Counted from the stretch's first letter, positions 35,323-45,096 are shown. The stretch is DNA of 64,000 bases from CAYQDB01 sp964416195 (GCA_964416195.1 CAYQDB010000005.1:105582-169581), one strand, 5' to 3'. Numbers and translations are program-made. The notes: generated by a model not told the origin, from the sequence alone.

Positions 35323-35392
35323 GCGGAGTTGGTCAATGATCACTTCTTTTGGCGTAAGACCGAATACGGCCGGAACAGGCTTATGAGGATGT

Positions 35393-36889
35393 ATGCCAAT
35401 CATAAAGAATAGTGAAAATAACACTATGGTAAGAACGCGCGCCGGCTTGGCATCATCGACCTTTGTGACGAAAAAAGGTCTGTTCTACACAGCCTTTTTT
35501 GTTGTGATGGTGATCTGTGCGTGTCTACTTCTGGCCCCAGGGCCGTACAGTCTGTTGCCGTTCGGGCTTATCGGCGGCACTTTCTTTGCCTTCCTTGCTT
35601 TTCGGTACCCGATAATCGGTCTCCATATCTACCTGTTTTTCTTTCTGGTCCGACCGCAGGAACTGTTCCCAAATGTCGCTGTCATGCACTACCCCTACGA
35701 AAAAGTTGTCGCTATCGTTGTTATCATCAGTCTGATCTTCATTTACCTTGTGAAAGGTCGGAATTTTGAGTTGTTCGATGTTGACAAAGGCGTTCTTTTC
35801 TTTGTGGCCGCAGCCGCCCTGTCCGTGATTCCGGCAGTATGGGTGGGCGGGGCCAAGGACGATTTCATCGTCTTTTTCAAGATTATCCTGGTCTATTTGT
35901 TCGTCGCGCGGATAGCCGATACACAGGGTAAGTTTAAGTCAATTATATGGATGTACGCTCTCTCCGTGGCGTTTATTGCCGTTTCATCCACTATCAATTA
36001 TTATTCGGGTACCTTCGAATACACTATGGGCATTCAGCGGGCGGTGGGACTAGGCGGTGAGGAAGGCATGATCAGCGATCCCAACTCGATGGCCGCATCA
36101 CTGGTGTTTGGTATGCCGTTCATATTCTTGTTGATGAAGTACCATCGGAACAAGTTCCTACGCTCGTTTCTGGGGTTGCTGCTGGTAATCTGCCTATGGA
36201 CCGTGGTCATCTCCGGATCGAGAGGGGGTATGCTGGGCTCGGTCATTATGCTGGTGCTCATCGGTCTGACCAGCAAACACAAAGTGCTAATGTTCATAAT
36301 AGGGATTATTATCATCATCGGTGTGGCAGCCATTATGCCGGAGCAATACGTTGAGCGGTTTGCATCCATAGCCCACTATAATGAACTGGAGGACGGGACG
36401 GGAGCCGGCGAGTCAGCCCAGGGACGTATCAAGGGACTCAAGGTTGGTTTTGAGATCCTGCTGCACCGGCCAGTGACTGGGGTGGGGATAGGTTGTTTCA
36501 GTGTGTATAATCATGAGCACCATGGCTCCTGGCTGCAACCACACAACATGCTCGGGCAACTGGTAGGAGAACTGGGCTTAATTGGATTGCTGGCCTTCGG
36601 CTACTTCATCTACAAGCTGGCCTCCAACGTCAGGTTTATCCGCTCGACGTTGAGGAGTCACGGCTTTGAGAGAGATTTCAATTTTCAGGCAGCGACAGCG
36701 GTCATGATATCGGTTGCCCTGCTGTTTTTCCTGGGTTTGTTCGCTCACAACTTGTACCGGTTTAACTGGTACTTTTTCGCCAGCTTTGTAGCAATAATGG
36801 CCAGACTGGTTGAACAGCGGTTTCGATCTCCCGACGCTGGCTTACCTGAGAAGGCGTCTCTACCGGAGGGATTACCGACCGATAGATAA
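35393..36889 (+). CDS. O-antigen ligase / Wzy-type polymerase
   Basis: 498 aa with about 11-12 membrane spans and a large periplasmic loop (about residues 310-370) before the end of the Wzy_C domain. Markers are FVARIADTQGKFKSIIWM, ISGSRGGMLGS, GRIKGLKVGFEILLHRPVTG and GCFSVYNHEHHGSWLQPHNM, where the loop His/Arg residues of ligases lie. It joins repeat units or ligates the glycan in the periplasm. Which of the two cannot be told from sequence. ATG 35393 or 35426 may be the start. Confidence 0.85.
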   Translation: MPIIKNSENNTMVRTRAGLASSTFVTKKGLFYTAFFVVMVICACLLLAPGPYSLLPFGLIGGTFFAFLAFRYPIIGLHIYLFFFLVRPQELFPNVAVMHYPYEKVVAIVVIISLIFIYLVKGRNFELFDVDKGVLFFVAAAALSVIPAVWVGGAKDDFIVFFKIILVYLFVARIADTQGKFKSIIWMYALSVAFIAVSSTINYYSGTFEYTMGIQRAVGLGGEEGMISDPNSMAASLVFGMPFIFLLMKYHRNKFLRSFLGLLLVICLWTVVISGSRGGMLGSVIMLVLIGLTSKHKVLMFIIGIIIIIGVAAIMPEQYVERFASIAHYNELEDGTGAGESAQGRIKGLKVGFEILLHRPVTGVGIGCFSVYNHEHHGSWLQPHNMLGQLVGELGLIGLLAFGYFIYKLASNVRFIRSTLRSHGFERDFNFQAATAVMISVALLFFLGLFAHNLYRFNWYFFASFVAIMARLVEQRFRSPDAGLPEKASLPEGLPTDR

Positions 36890-36963
36890 TACAACAGCGC
36901 TAGCTGAGCGAACAGTGGGTACTCCTGCTCATGAGAAGATGCGACTGATGACAAGGAAAGAAA

Positions 36964-38388
36964 ATGGCGCGAATAGATGAGTTTTTAGCCCGCCTTGGGA
37001 GATACGCTCTGGCAGTGCGGCGCAAAGACACGTCGCAGTACAAATTCGCCCGTATGGTTACCGACCACATGAAATGGTCCGCTGAACAGGCTCGTGAGAA
37101 ACAGTTCCTCCGTCTATCGGCGATCATTGAGCATGTCTACCTGCATTCTCGATTCTACCGGAAGCGCTTTGAGACAGTCGGCTTTGAACCGGGCGACCTT
37201 AAGGATTTCTCTGATCTGCAACGGCTCCCTGAATTGACCAGGACAGATTTGCGCGACAATTCCAATGAGTTAGTCTCCGACAACATTCCACCTGATCAAC
37301 TGGAAAAAAGCGTCACTGGCGGCACCACTGGAGATGCTTTGAGTTTCTACCGCGACCGGCATTGCCTGGACTATCGGAGAGGGATCGACCTGGCGTTGGC
37401 CCGCTACTACGGCTGGCGCGACGGGCAATGGCAGGGACTGTTGTGGGGCGCTCCCCGTGACCTCTTCGAAAACCGGGGATGGAAACAAAAAATCGTTCAA
37501 TACTGGGCCACCCGCGTCTATGCCATGGACTCTTCACGACTTTCCAATACCACGTATGAGGAGTTTGTAACCCAGACAAAGAAGTCCCGGCCATCGTTCA
37601 TACTCGCCTACCCATCGCTGGCATTCGATCTTGCCGAGCGGATTGAATCTGGACACGTTAGCCCGGTTCGGGTCCCAGTCATTTGTGTCACGGCGGAACC
37701 ATTTTACGAACATCAACGCCAGAAAATCGAATCGGTGTTGGCAGATCGTGCCTATGCCCGCTATGGAACCAGGGAATTCGGCACTGCGGCCTTTGAATGT
37801 CCCCGGCAGAATGGGTATCATATCATCACCGAAAGTGTTTACATTGAAGTCGTACCGACAGGGGTCAACGCTACCACGGGAGCGATACTGGTAACCGACT
37901 TGCTGAATAAGGGCACGCCCCTTATACGGTACCGCGTCGCCGACCTGGCCAGCCTTGATGAGTCACCGTGTGACTGCGGATTGGCCGCGCCCCGGCTGCT
38001 GCAAATTCAGGGACGAGAAACGGATATTATCTGGCGTCCGGATGGAACCGGAGTGGCCGGTCCCGAGATTCACACCATGGCGGAACACGCCGGCCTGGCG
38101 GCCAAAGCACAGGTTATCCAAGAGAAGTTGGACGAAATAGTCTTGCGCGTGGAAGCTCAAGGGAGCGATCACCAGGCTGAGGTTCACAGACTATTGGAAA
38201 TATTCCGCCGGGAAATCGGCACCGACATCCATTACCGCCTTGAACGGGTCAGCGAAATAGAACGAGCGCCATCAGGCAAGTATCGATATGTTATTTCAAA
38301 AGTGAACCGGCCGCAAGAAGAGAAAGAAGATGTCCCCGGCTTTCAAGCAATCCGACCCTCCGAAGACGAAAATCAAACATTTACTTAG
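36964..38388 (+). CDS. Second PaaK/CapK-type adenylate-forming enzyme
   Basis: 474 aa, paralogue of 33747-35111 with the same plan: TGGTTGDALSFYRDR loop (about residue 120), CVTAEPFYEHQRQKI, YGTREFGTAAFEC (about 262), YRVADLASLDESPCDCG (about 325) and GRETDIIWRPDG, ending in PSGKYRYVIS with the Lys, then a 22-residue hydrophilic tail. Divergence between the copies is high, so they probably act on different acids or acceptors. It lies between the polymerase and the glycosyltransferases. Confidence 0.82.
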   Translation: MARIDEFLARLGRYALAVRRKDTSQYKFARMVTDHMKWSAEQAREKQFLRLSAIIEHVYLHSRFYRKRFETVGFEPGDLKDFSDLQRLPELTRTDLRDNSNELVSDNIPPDQLEKSVTGGTTGDALSFYRDRHCLDYRRGIDLALARYYGWRDGQWQGLLWGAPRDLFENRGWKQKIVQYWATRVYAMDSSRLSNTTYEEFVTQTKKSRPSFILAYPSLAFDLAERIESGHVSPVRVPVICVTAEPFYEHQRQKIESVLADRAYARYGTREFGTAAFECPRQNGYHIITESVYIEVVPTGVNATTGAILVTDLLNKGTPLIRYRVADLASLDESPCDCGLAAPRLLQIQGRETDIIWRPDGTGVAGPEIHTMAEHAGLAAKAQVIQEKLDEIVLRVEAQGSDHQAEVHRLLEIFRREIGTDIHYRLERVSEIERAPSGKYRYVISKVNRPQEEKEDVPGFQAIRPSEDENQTFT

Positions 38389-38405
38389 GTCGGTAAGGTA
38401 GCTAA

Positions 38406-39605
38406 TTGAATATCCTCGTGATAGATGAAGAGTTCCCATTTCCCCTCAACACCGGGAAACGCATCCGCACTTTCAATCTGACCAAAGGCCTGACCCTGTT
38501 TCATGACGTATCATACCTCGCCTATGGGGAACCCGATTCCCCCGGATATGACTTCTTGAAGGATAACGGGATTTCCCCGTATGCCGTCGACTCTCCAGAC
38601 AGAAGACAGACCGGTATCAGATTCTATCTTAGACTGCTTTTGAATCTCACATCGCCTTATCCATATATCGTGACGAGTCACCACACCGAGGCTTTTCAAT
38701 CCCGGCTGAAGCAGCTTATCGATCGGCAGAAGTTCGATCTTGTCGTTTGCGAATGGACCCCGTACGCGCTTTTCCTTAGAGAACTCCGGGGAGTCAAAAG
38801 TGTAATCGTGGCTCACAATATCGAATCGGCCATCTGGAAACGATACGAAGAGAACGAGAAGAATCCGTTCAAGAAATGGTACATCTTGGTACAGAAAGCA
38901 AAAGTCGAGAAATTCGAAAGAAACTGTTTCCGATGGGCGAATGGCGCTACGGCAGTGAGTGAACCGGAGGCGGAGCAAATACAACGGTTCGGACTGCCGC
39001 ATTCGGTCGAAGTAATCGAGAATGGCGTCGATCTTAACTACTTCACACCGTGTGAAGCCAAAATCGATCCTAATATGCTGGTTTTTACCGGCTCGATGGA
39101 CTGGCGTCCTAACCAGGATGCCGCCCTTCATTTTGTCCATGCTATATTCCCACTTATACACAGGAAGAATCCACAGGCGACGGTTACGCTTGTCGGTCGC
39201 AAACCGCCGAAAAAGATAGCGGAACTGGAAAATATCGAGGGAGTGACTGTTACCGGTACCGTTGATGACGTGCGGCCATACATAGCACAAGCGGCGCTGT
39301 ACATTGTACCTTTGCGTATTGGGGGCGGCTCGCGGTTGAAGATACTGGAAGCGATGGCGATGAAAAAGGGGGTAGTCTCGACCTCTATCGGCGCCGAGGG
39401 ACTGCGAGTGACCAATGGCGAAAACATCTTGCTTGGAGATAATCCGGAAGAGTTTGCTGAGAAGGTCCTCACCTGTCTTGGCGACCAAACGCTTCGGACC
39501 CAGCTTGCCGAACAGGGACGGAAGCTGGTTGAACAACATTATGGCTGGGAAGGTTTGAGTAAGCGGTACAACAACTACTTAGTTTCGGTTGTAGAGGGAC
39601 GATGA
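38406..39605 (+). CDS. Glycosyltransferase, GT4 (GT-B fold)
   Basis: 399 aa. TTG 38406 is the best start: it gives MNILVIDEEFPFPLNTGKRI, as in this family, and no ATG precedes. N-terminal acceptor domain with VAHNIESAIWKRYE, then the nucleotide-sugar domain with NGVDLNYF, FTGSMDWRPNQDA and PLRIGGGSRLKILEAMAM (E-x7-E region). It adds one sugar to the lipid-linked repeat unit. The stop overlaps the next start as ATGA. Confidence 0.88.
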   Translation: MNILVIDEEFPFPLNTGKRIRTFNLTKGLTLFHDVSYLAYGEPDSPGYDFLKDNGISPYAVDSPDRRQTGIRFYLRLLLNLTSPYPYIVTSHHTEAFQSRLKQLIDRQKFDLVVCEWTPYALFLRELRGVKSVIVAHNIESAIWKRYEENEKNPFKKWYILVQKAKVEKFERNCFRWANGATAVSEPEAEQIQRFGLPHSVEVIENGVDLNYFTPCEAKIDPNMLVFTGSMDWRPNQDAALHFVHAIFPLIHRKNPQATVTLVGRKPPKKIAELENIEGVTVTGTVDDVRPYIAQAALYIVPLRIGGGSRLKILEAMAMKKGVVSTSIGAEGLRVTNGENILLGDNPEEFAEKVLTCLGDQTLRTQLAEQGRKLVEQHYGWEGLSKRYNNYLVSVVEGR

Positions 39606-40708
39606 ATATTCTGCACCTGCGAGCTTCCAACTTCTACGGCGGGCCGGAACGCCAACTGCATTTTCACGCACGGCATGCAAAGGATTCAGATTTTTCTGTT
39701 ATCATTGGTTCATTCACTGAGGGAGGCCAATCACCACAATTTCTAAAGGTGATCGCCGAGGACAAAATCGAGACTTGTCTCTTCCGTGTGAAAAACGCTT
39801 ATGATCCCAAAGCGATCGGCGCCATCAGAAACTACTTGATAAAAAAAGACACTTGTGTACTGTGCACCCATGACTACCGCACCCACGTTATCGGATGGCT
39901 GGCCACCAGACGAACAAAGACCAAATGGGTTGCCTTTTCACGGGGTTGGACTCGCGAGAATATCAAGATGCGTCTATATCACACCATTGACAAGGTTATC
40001 ATCCGCCTGGCTGACCACATTGTCGCGGTATCGGAAGCACAAAAGCGCAGGCTTACCCGGTTGTTGATTCCCGAAGGAAAGATATCCGTTGTCCGCAACG
40101 CCATTGAGCCGGAACATCTCGAAGGATTCGAGAAGGTAGACCTGCGCACAAAATATGGATTCACATCCGACACGCTGGTATATGTATGCGCCGGGCGGTT
40201 CAGTCGTGAAAAAGGGCAAACTTACCTGGTAAAAGCAGCGGCCACCGCGATCAAGGAGGATCCACGGCTGCGCTTTGTGCTGTTCGGAGACGGGCCGGAT
40301 TTGGACAAAATACGCAGCATGATAACTTCTTTTGGTTACAAGGATAAAATCCTCTGTCCCGGTTTCGAGAATAACATGGTGGGCTGCATTAAGGGTACTG
40401 ATGCCCTGATAAACCCATCACTATCGGAAGGCCTGCCAAACGTTGTGCTTGAAGCGATGGCGCTGGGGGTCCCGGTGGTAGCGACCGCAGTAGGAGGGGT
40501 ACCGGAGATAATCACGGATAGACAAACGGGATACCTGGTTCCGCCCAAAGACATTCCGGCACTGGCGGAGGGATTGCTTTTCATGAGCAATCACAGAGAC
40601 CAGGCCGAGAAGTTCGCCAAAACCGCCTTGCAATTTGTAAGGAATAATCTTACTTTCGACAGGCAAAACCGGAGGCTGACAGCAGTCTATCACCAGGTAT
40701 TATCATAG
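39602..40708 (+). CDS. Glycosyltransferase, GT4
   Basis: 368 aa. Four-base overlap with the gene before it. Seen: HLRASNFYGGPERQLHFHAR, VVRNAIEPEHLEG, YVCAGRFSREKGQTYLVKA, FGDGPDLDKI, and NPSLSEGLPNVVLEAMALG with the paired Glu of GT4 enzymes. It acts in the cytoplasm on the growing repeat unit; sugar unknown. Confidence 0.92.
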   Translation: MNILHLRASNFYGGPERQLHFHARHAKDSDFSVIIGSFTEGGQSPQFLKVIAEDKIETCLFRVKNAYDPKAIGAIRNYLIKKDTCVLCTHDYRTHVIGWLATRRTKTKWVAFSRGWTRENIKMRLYHTIDKVIIRLADHIVAVSEAQKRRLTRLLIPEGKISVVRNAIEPEHLEGFEKVDLRTKYGFTSDTLVYVCAGRFSREKGQTYLVKAAATAIKEDPRLRFVLFGDGPDLDKIRSMITSFGYKDKILCPGFENNMVGCIKGTDALINPSLSEGLPNVVLEAMALGVPVVATAVGGVPEIITDRQTGYLVPPKDIPALAEGLLFMSNHRDQAEKFAKTALQFVRNNLTFDRQNRRLTAVYHQVLS

Positions 40709-40720
40709 CGAATTTGAAGC

Positions 40721-41851
40721 ATGATCAAAATAGCATTTGTCATAGACACGATACAAACACCCGCCGCCGGTACTGAAAAGCAGTTGTTGATGTTGCTGAA
40801 CGGCTTGGACAGAACTCAGTTCAGCCCTTATCTCATCTGCCTGCGCAACTCAGAATGGCTCGACAAGCAGAAGTTTCCGTTTCCGCTTATCGTGTACAAT
40901 CTTAAAAGGATATTTAGTCTCAGTTTCCTTAAGCACCTGAGGAAATTCATTCACTTTGTACAAAGCGAACAACTGGATATCGTCCAGATGTTCTTCGTCG
41001 ACGGCAACATCTTTGGGATAACCGGCGCCCGGCTGGCCGGTTGTAAAAACGTTATTTCCAGCCGTCGAAATATGGGTGATTGGCATAACCGTCTTCACAT
41101 ATCAATCCTACGGTTCCTGCGGAGATGGACAGGCCACTACCTATCCAATTCCGAAGCGGCCGCAGCCAAAACGGTCGAGGTGGAAGGGGTTCTCCCCAGT
41201 CGAATTACAGTCATCTACAACGGACTCGACCTGCAGCGATTCCAGTCTCTCTCTCCTGATAAGCGCTCGAAACAACGCCGGGAGTGGAATATCGCTGACA
41301 ACGAAACACTTATTGGCACTGTGGCTAATCTACGATCTGTTAAGAACGTCGCTTCTTTCATTCGGACCGCCACGCAACTCGACAGAGATTTCCCATCCCT
41401 CAAATATGTTGTAGTTGGCGATGGAAATGATCGGGAGAAACTCCAGAATCTGATCGACACTTCCGGCCTGACTGACAAGTTTCACTTGGCGGGCAGGTAC
41501 CCCGACGCCGCTCCCTGCTTAGCCGCCTTTGATATTGCCGTTATGTGCTCGAAATTCGAGAGTTTTTCGAACTCGCTGATTGAATACATGGCCGCGGGGC
41601 TGCCTATTGTTGCTTCCAATGTCGGTGGAAATGGCGAGGCGATTTCTCATAATGAAAACGGACTCCTTTATCCGGTTGACGATGAAAAAGGATTGGAAAA
41701 CGGTCTGCGAGTGTTGCTCTCCGACAGGTCGCTGGCAGCAAGGCTTGGAGAGTCTGCGCGAGAAAGCGCGTTTCGTCGGTTCAGCCGCGAGGCATACATT
41801 CAAAGCCACCAGGACTACTACAAGGACCTAATGAAGACTGACACACTATGA
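40721..41851 (+). CDS. Glycosyltransferase, GT4
   Basis: 376 aa. Third of three consecutive GT4 genes, 12 bases after the previous stop. Seen: FVIDTIQTPAAGTEKQLLML, SSRRNMGDWHN, VIYNGLDLQRF, IGTVANLRSVKN, VVGDGNDREKL and CSKFESFSNSLIEYMAAGLP. Last gene of the main plus-strand run before the GYD gene on the other strand. Confidence 0.92.
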   Translation: MIKIAFVIDTIQTPAAGTEKQLLMLLNGLDRTQFSPYLICLRNSEWLDKQKFPFPLIVYNLKRIFSLSFLKHLRKFIHFVQSEQLDIVQMFFVDGNIFGITGARLAGCKNVISSRRNMGDWHNRLHISILRFLRRWTGHYLSNSEAAAAKTVEVEGVLPSRITVIYNGLDLQRFQSLSPDKRSKQRREWNIADNETLIGTVANLRSVKNVASFIRTATQLDRDFPSLKYVVVGDGNDREKLQNLIDTSGLTDKFHLAGRYPDAAPCLAAFDIAVMCSKFESFSNSLIEYMAAGLPIVASNVGGNGEAISHNENGLLYPVDDEKGLENGLRVLLSDRSLAARLGESARESAFRRFSREAYIQSHQDYYKDLMKTDTL

Positions 41852-41920
41852 CAACCAATCATCGAAATAACAGAACTGCGTCCGGTCAGGTGACTTGAGT
41901 CTCTTCTTGCTGCACTAATA

Positions 41921-42205
41921 CTACCCGATAAGTTGGGTAAACTCCTCGTACGGGATTACAGGCCAGGTTTCCGTTTCAAGAATGCCCTTATTATTGATCT
42001 CAGAGGCTACCCTAAAGGCCACGGCTTGATCGGAGGCGTCAAACACCGCCAAGAGGTCGTACCTCCCCAGGGTTGCGAAAAGATTGAGCACCTTCACGTT
42101 GTTGTCAGTAAACGCGCCAAGAGACCCATCGATCTGGCGTGACAGGTCTTGGTGAAGCTTCTTTGCATTCGGATTAATAGTCATGGCCATAATAAACGAT
42201 GCCAT
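41921..42205 (-). CDS. GYD-domain protein
   Basis: 94 aa. Matches the small GYD family, which has a ferredoxin-like fold: VKVLNLFATLGRYDLLAVFDASDQAVAFRVASEI then ETETWPVIPYEEF. Function of the family is unsettled. It interrupts the plus-strand polysaccharide genes and has a Shine-Dalgarno (GGAAGGAG) of its own, so it is likely an insertion unrelated to glycan synthesis. Confidence 0.85.
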   Translation of the reverse strand: MASFIMAMTINPNAKKLHQDLSRQIDGSLGAFTDNNVKVLNLFATLGRYDLLAVFDASDQAVAFRVASEINNKGILETETWPVIPYEEFTQLIG

Positions 42206-42287
42206 AAGCGCTCCTTCCGCTTAATGGTTATGTCACACTATAGCAGAGAGCCAGACGACAATCAATCGATTTATGTCCTCAAAACTC

Positions 42288-42315
42288 TTGAAAAAACTGC
42301 CGAGAATCCTATTAT
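42288..42315 (+). promoter_or_regulatory. Promoter of the 42364 glycosyltransferase gene
   Basis: TTGAAA (42288-42293), 16 bases, TATTAT (42310-42315); ATG 42364 follows GAGGGAGA. Confidence 0.55.
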
Positions 42316-42363
42316 TAAACTAGAAGCCTTTTCCCACTGAGGATCTTCGAGGGAGAGATAACA

Positions 42364-43674
42364 ATGTTTCGTGCAGTTCATCGTGCCCGGTTACAACTGA
42401 AAGACTTTTTACGCTTCAATAAAAGCTGTCGCTACGTTGCAAGCCGGTTCCTTGAGGAGCGCGATCGCTTACAGCGAGCACGGACTGCAGATGCCAAGGC
42501 TCTATCGGCCGACATGCTGACCCGAGCCGCGCGAGTTTGTCCCTCCTCAAGATTGCTACGAAGGCTGGAGACCAAGCTCCGCGACCGCATTGCGCATCTT
42601 AACCCTGATTTAGTCGACTGGGACCTGATTTTCCCTTACAGTACGCTGCGTGAGATTCGCAAGGGCATCATCCTGAAAAAGCCGGTAAATAACAGGGAAA
42701 AAGGTGTTCTGCTGGTTGCCTTCGAGGACCACTGGCTCAGGCTACTGAGGTATGGCGACTTGGACAAACTGGCACAGAACTATCACCTCGTCCTGGGCCC
42801 AACCTGGTCTCCTCCCCACGATCTGCCTTTTTTACTGGCAGCCAAGATGTGGCCGGGTAAGCTCTTTCACCTACTGAGCAACTTTGACGACATGCCGGCC
42901 TTCCAAAGACTGGCGGACAACCTGGTCCCGGTGCCGTTGTTGTCCTCAAGCTGGGTGAATCCAGACATCTTTAATACTGATGAACTGGTGGAAAAGCAGT
43001 TCGATATCGTCATGCTGGCCAATTTCGCTGTCTACAAGCGACATTTCCTGCTCTTCAATACCCTCAGAAAAATGCCCGGTTCTACAAGCGTTCTGCTTCT
43101 TGGCAGACCTATGCAGGGGCGAACTGCCGACACCATTATGGCGGAAGCCGACCTCTATGGCGTCGCCGGTCGGATAACGATTCGCCAGGGGCTTCCCGAC
43201 GAGGAAATGGTCCCGGCTATGAGATCGGCAAAAGTCAGCCTGATTATGTCCGGCAACGAAGGGGCCTGTGTGGCCATCGTGGAGTCGATGTTCGCCGATG
43301 TCCCGGTGGGCCTCATGGAGGATGCCATTGTCGGTTCGAAGGCATTTATCAACGGACAGACCGGGATTCTGTTCAAGCGCAAGCGGTTGAGCCAGCAATT
43401 GATGGATTTCATCGCCAGCTATGACAGGTTCTCTCCACGAGAGTGGGTTACCCAGAATAATATCTCATGTATCGGTAGCACCAGGGTGCTCAACAATGTC
43501 ATACGTCATACGGCACTGGAGCAAGGAGAAAAGTGGACCAAAGACATCTGTCCACACCATTGGCGCCCCAATCCGACATATCTATACCGCGACGATGCTA
43601 TTGAGATGCAAGAGGTTTTTGACGAATTCGAAGCTGCTTATGGCATCCCGATCATCCCGAATCTGCCCTCTTAA
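42364..43674 (+). CDS. Probable glycosyltransferase (GT-B, GT4-like C-terminal half)
   Basis: 436 aa. The N-terminal 110 residues are basic and helical and not recognised. The C-terminal half has GT4-like features: FDIVMLANFAVYKRHFLLF, VLLLGRPMQGRTADTI, GRITIRQGLPDEEMVPAMRS and MSGNEGACVAIVESMFADVP with Glu residues placed as in the donor-binding site. The typical N-terminal GT4 motifs are absent, so acceptor binding must differ. It has its own promoter, apart from the three-gene GT run. Confidence 0.7.
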   Translation: MFRAVHRARLQLKDFLRFNKSCRYVASRFLEERDRLQRARTADAKALSADMLTRAARVCPSSRLLRRLETKLRDRIAHLNPDLVDWDLIFPYSTLREIRKGIILKKPVNNREKGVLLVAFEDHWLRLLRYGDLDKLAQNYHLVLGPTWSPPHDLPFLLAAKMWPGKLFHLLSNFDDMPAFQRLADNLVPVPLLSSSWVNPDIFNTDELVEKQFDIVMLANFAVYKRHFLLFNTLRKMPGSTSVLLLGRPMQGRTADTIMAEADLYGVAGRITIRQGLPDEEMVPAMRSAKVSLIMSGNEGACVAIVESMFADVPVGLMEDAIVGSKAFINGQTGILFKRKRLSQQLMDFIASYDRFSPREWVTQNNISCIGSTRVLNNVIRHTALEQGEKWTKDICPHHWRPNPTYLYRDDAIEMQEVFDEFEAAYGIPIIPNLPS

Positions 43675-43721
43675 CCCGCATTATTCATAAACTTAAGTTT
43701 GACTGACAACATTCTGTCAAT

Positions 43722-43831
43722 ACGTCATCGCGAGTTCGCCGAAGGCGGACGTGGCGATCTCAGTATAGCAGTTATATTTCTATCATGAGATTGCCACAGC
43801 ATCAGCCCTTGGCTGATGCTTCGCAATGACG
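43722..43831. repeat. Cloverleaf-like palindromic repeat (GTCATCGCGAG type)
   Basis: 110 bases with nested inverted repeats: outer CGTCATCGCGAG with TTCGCAATGACG (10 of 12 paired), inner GTGGCGATCTCA with TGAGATTGCCAC (11 of 12), and side arms GTTCGCC-GAA-GGCGGAC and AGCATCAGCC-CTT-GGCTGATGCT (the latter perfect, 10 bp). The outer pair matches a dispersed intergenic repeat (GTCATTGCGAG...) known from many bacterial genomes, with no assigned function. Confidence 0.75.
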
Positions 43832-43907
43832 CACTTGAGAATGTTTATAAATTATCAGCGCTAGCACTCCCAAGCCACGTGCCAGCGGGTAAGAACTATC
43901 GGAAGAC

Positions 43908-44666
43908 TCACCTGCCATCGCCCGAATGCAAAGGCGTGTCCAGGGATTCCAACACCGACCGTGTCGCTCGTGAGATTATCTCATAACCGGCTGGGCTTAA
44001 CTCGATATGGCTGATTGACAACTCACGCTGAAGAAATCCGTTGTCGTCAGTGACCAGGCTGCAGAAATCAACACAGCGGTAGCTATTTTCCCGGCAGAAC
44101 TGTAAGAGCCAGCGGTTGTAAGCAGCAACGCTGTCTGCAACCGAGTAAGATTCGTACTCAAGCGGTTCCCAAGTGGGGATAACCGTCGTTAAAATCGGTT
44201 CAATACCATGCAGCCGGGCTAGCTCCGCCATGTTCGCAACATAGTCCTCGATCTCCTTGACGGCATATTCAGAACGGAAGTTGTATGAGCTGAATTCTAT
44301 CACAACAGCTTGCGGACGAAGACCGATAACATCCGGTCGAAATCGAAGCAGAAAGCCAGCCATCCGCTGACCGGAGATACCCCGATTGATCGTTTCATAA
44401 CCTTGAAAGTATTCGTCAAGGTCCCAGCCTTCAGTGATTTGAGAACCCAGGAAAACAATACGACTATCTACCGGAACGCCTGATGCCAGACGCCTATTGT
44501 CCGCCGCATACCGGCTACGGCCGGAGAACTCTGAAACGACGTTAGTATACTTATCCAGGAAGTAGTTTACATGCCGGCGATAATCCAGCGCCTTGTACGC
44601 CACATACACGATGCAGAGATTGCCGACCAGGGAAAGGATAAGTATTGTCTTCCATTTTCTGTTCAT
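43908..44666 (-). CDS. SGNH/GDSL-like protein, catalytic Asp replaced
   Basis: 252 aa, the same length and layout as 31417-32175: N-terminal membrane segment, then Ser75 in VFLGSQITEGWDL, Gly in NRGISGQ, Asn in SSYNF and His220 in the end block. In place of the D-x-x-H motif it reads S-I-S-H (Ser217 instead of Asp), a change needing at least two base substitutions. It may be a non-catalytic paralogue or work with a Ser-His dyad, as some SGNH enzymes do. It lies on the opposite strand at the other end of the polysaccharide locus. Confidence 0.8.
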   Translation of the reverse strand: MNRKWKTILILSLVGNLCIVYVAYKALDYRRHVNYFLDKYTNVVSEFSGRSRYAADNRRLASGVPVDSRIVFLGSQITEGWDLDEYFQGYETINRGISGQRMAGFLLRFRPDVIGLRPQAVVIEFSSYNFRSEYAVKEIEDYVANMAELARLHGIEPILTTVIPTWEPLEYESYSVADSVAAYNRWLLQFCRENSYRCVDFCSLVTDDNGFLQRELSISHIELSPAGYEIISRATRSVLESLDTPLHSGDGR

Positions 44667-45096
44667 ACTTCTCGCCTGAAATCCGCCTTGACTTCAATTA
44701 CGGACTACTTAATCCCAGGCATCCTCAGGATCAACAACAACTTACGGCTGCGGAAACATCGTCTCATGTAGTGTTCAAGACCTGAACACTGCCCTTATGT
44801 TGACAAACACCTTAACAGCCTGAGCAACAACAGGTACTATCCCCAACAGCATGATTTTCGATCACCCTGCAATCCCCCACCGCCTCCCGCCTCTTCTGAT
44901 GACATGGCTAACCCCCAAAATGACAACAGGTTTGGGCCGGGTCTGTTTTGTTGTCCAATGGTAAGCCTTTTGCAGTACTGGGGGCGAGGAAGCTTTGCAG
45001 TATGTTGGCGAGTATGCTTATTTGTAAAGCAAATCTACGGGCGGGACGAAATAAACGTTGAGTTTACAGGCTTAAAACAGGATACTGATATTAAAC
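44667..45096. other. Divergent intergenic region with one inverted repeat
   Basis: 430 bases between two divergent genes. AGTGTTCA-AGACC-TGAACACT (44770-44790) is a perfect 8-bp inverted repeat and might be an operator. No T-run follows. No gene or clear promoter is seen. Confidence 0.4.

Noticed and set aside
35173..35412. 79-codon frame overlapping the REP-like element and the start of the polymerase gene
   Set aside because: Its middle is the palindromic repeat itself; no ribosome site.
38511..39539. 342-codon antisense frame within the GT4 gene
   Set aside because: No family motifs; the plus strand encodes a clear glycosyltransferase. Shadow frame.
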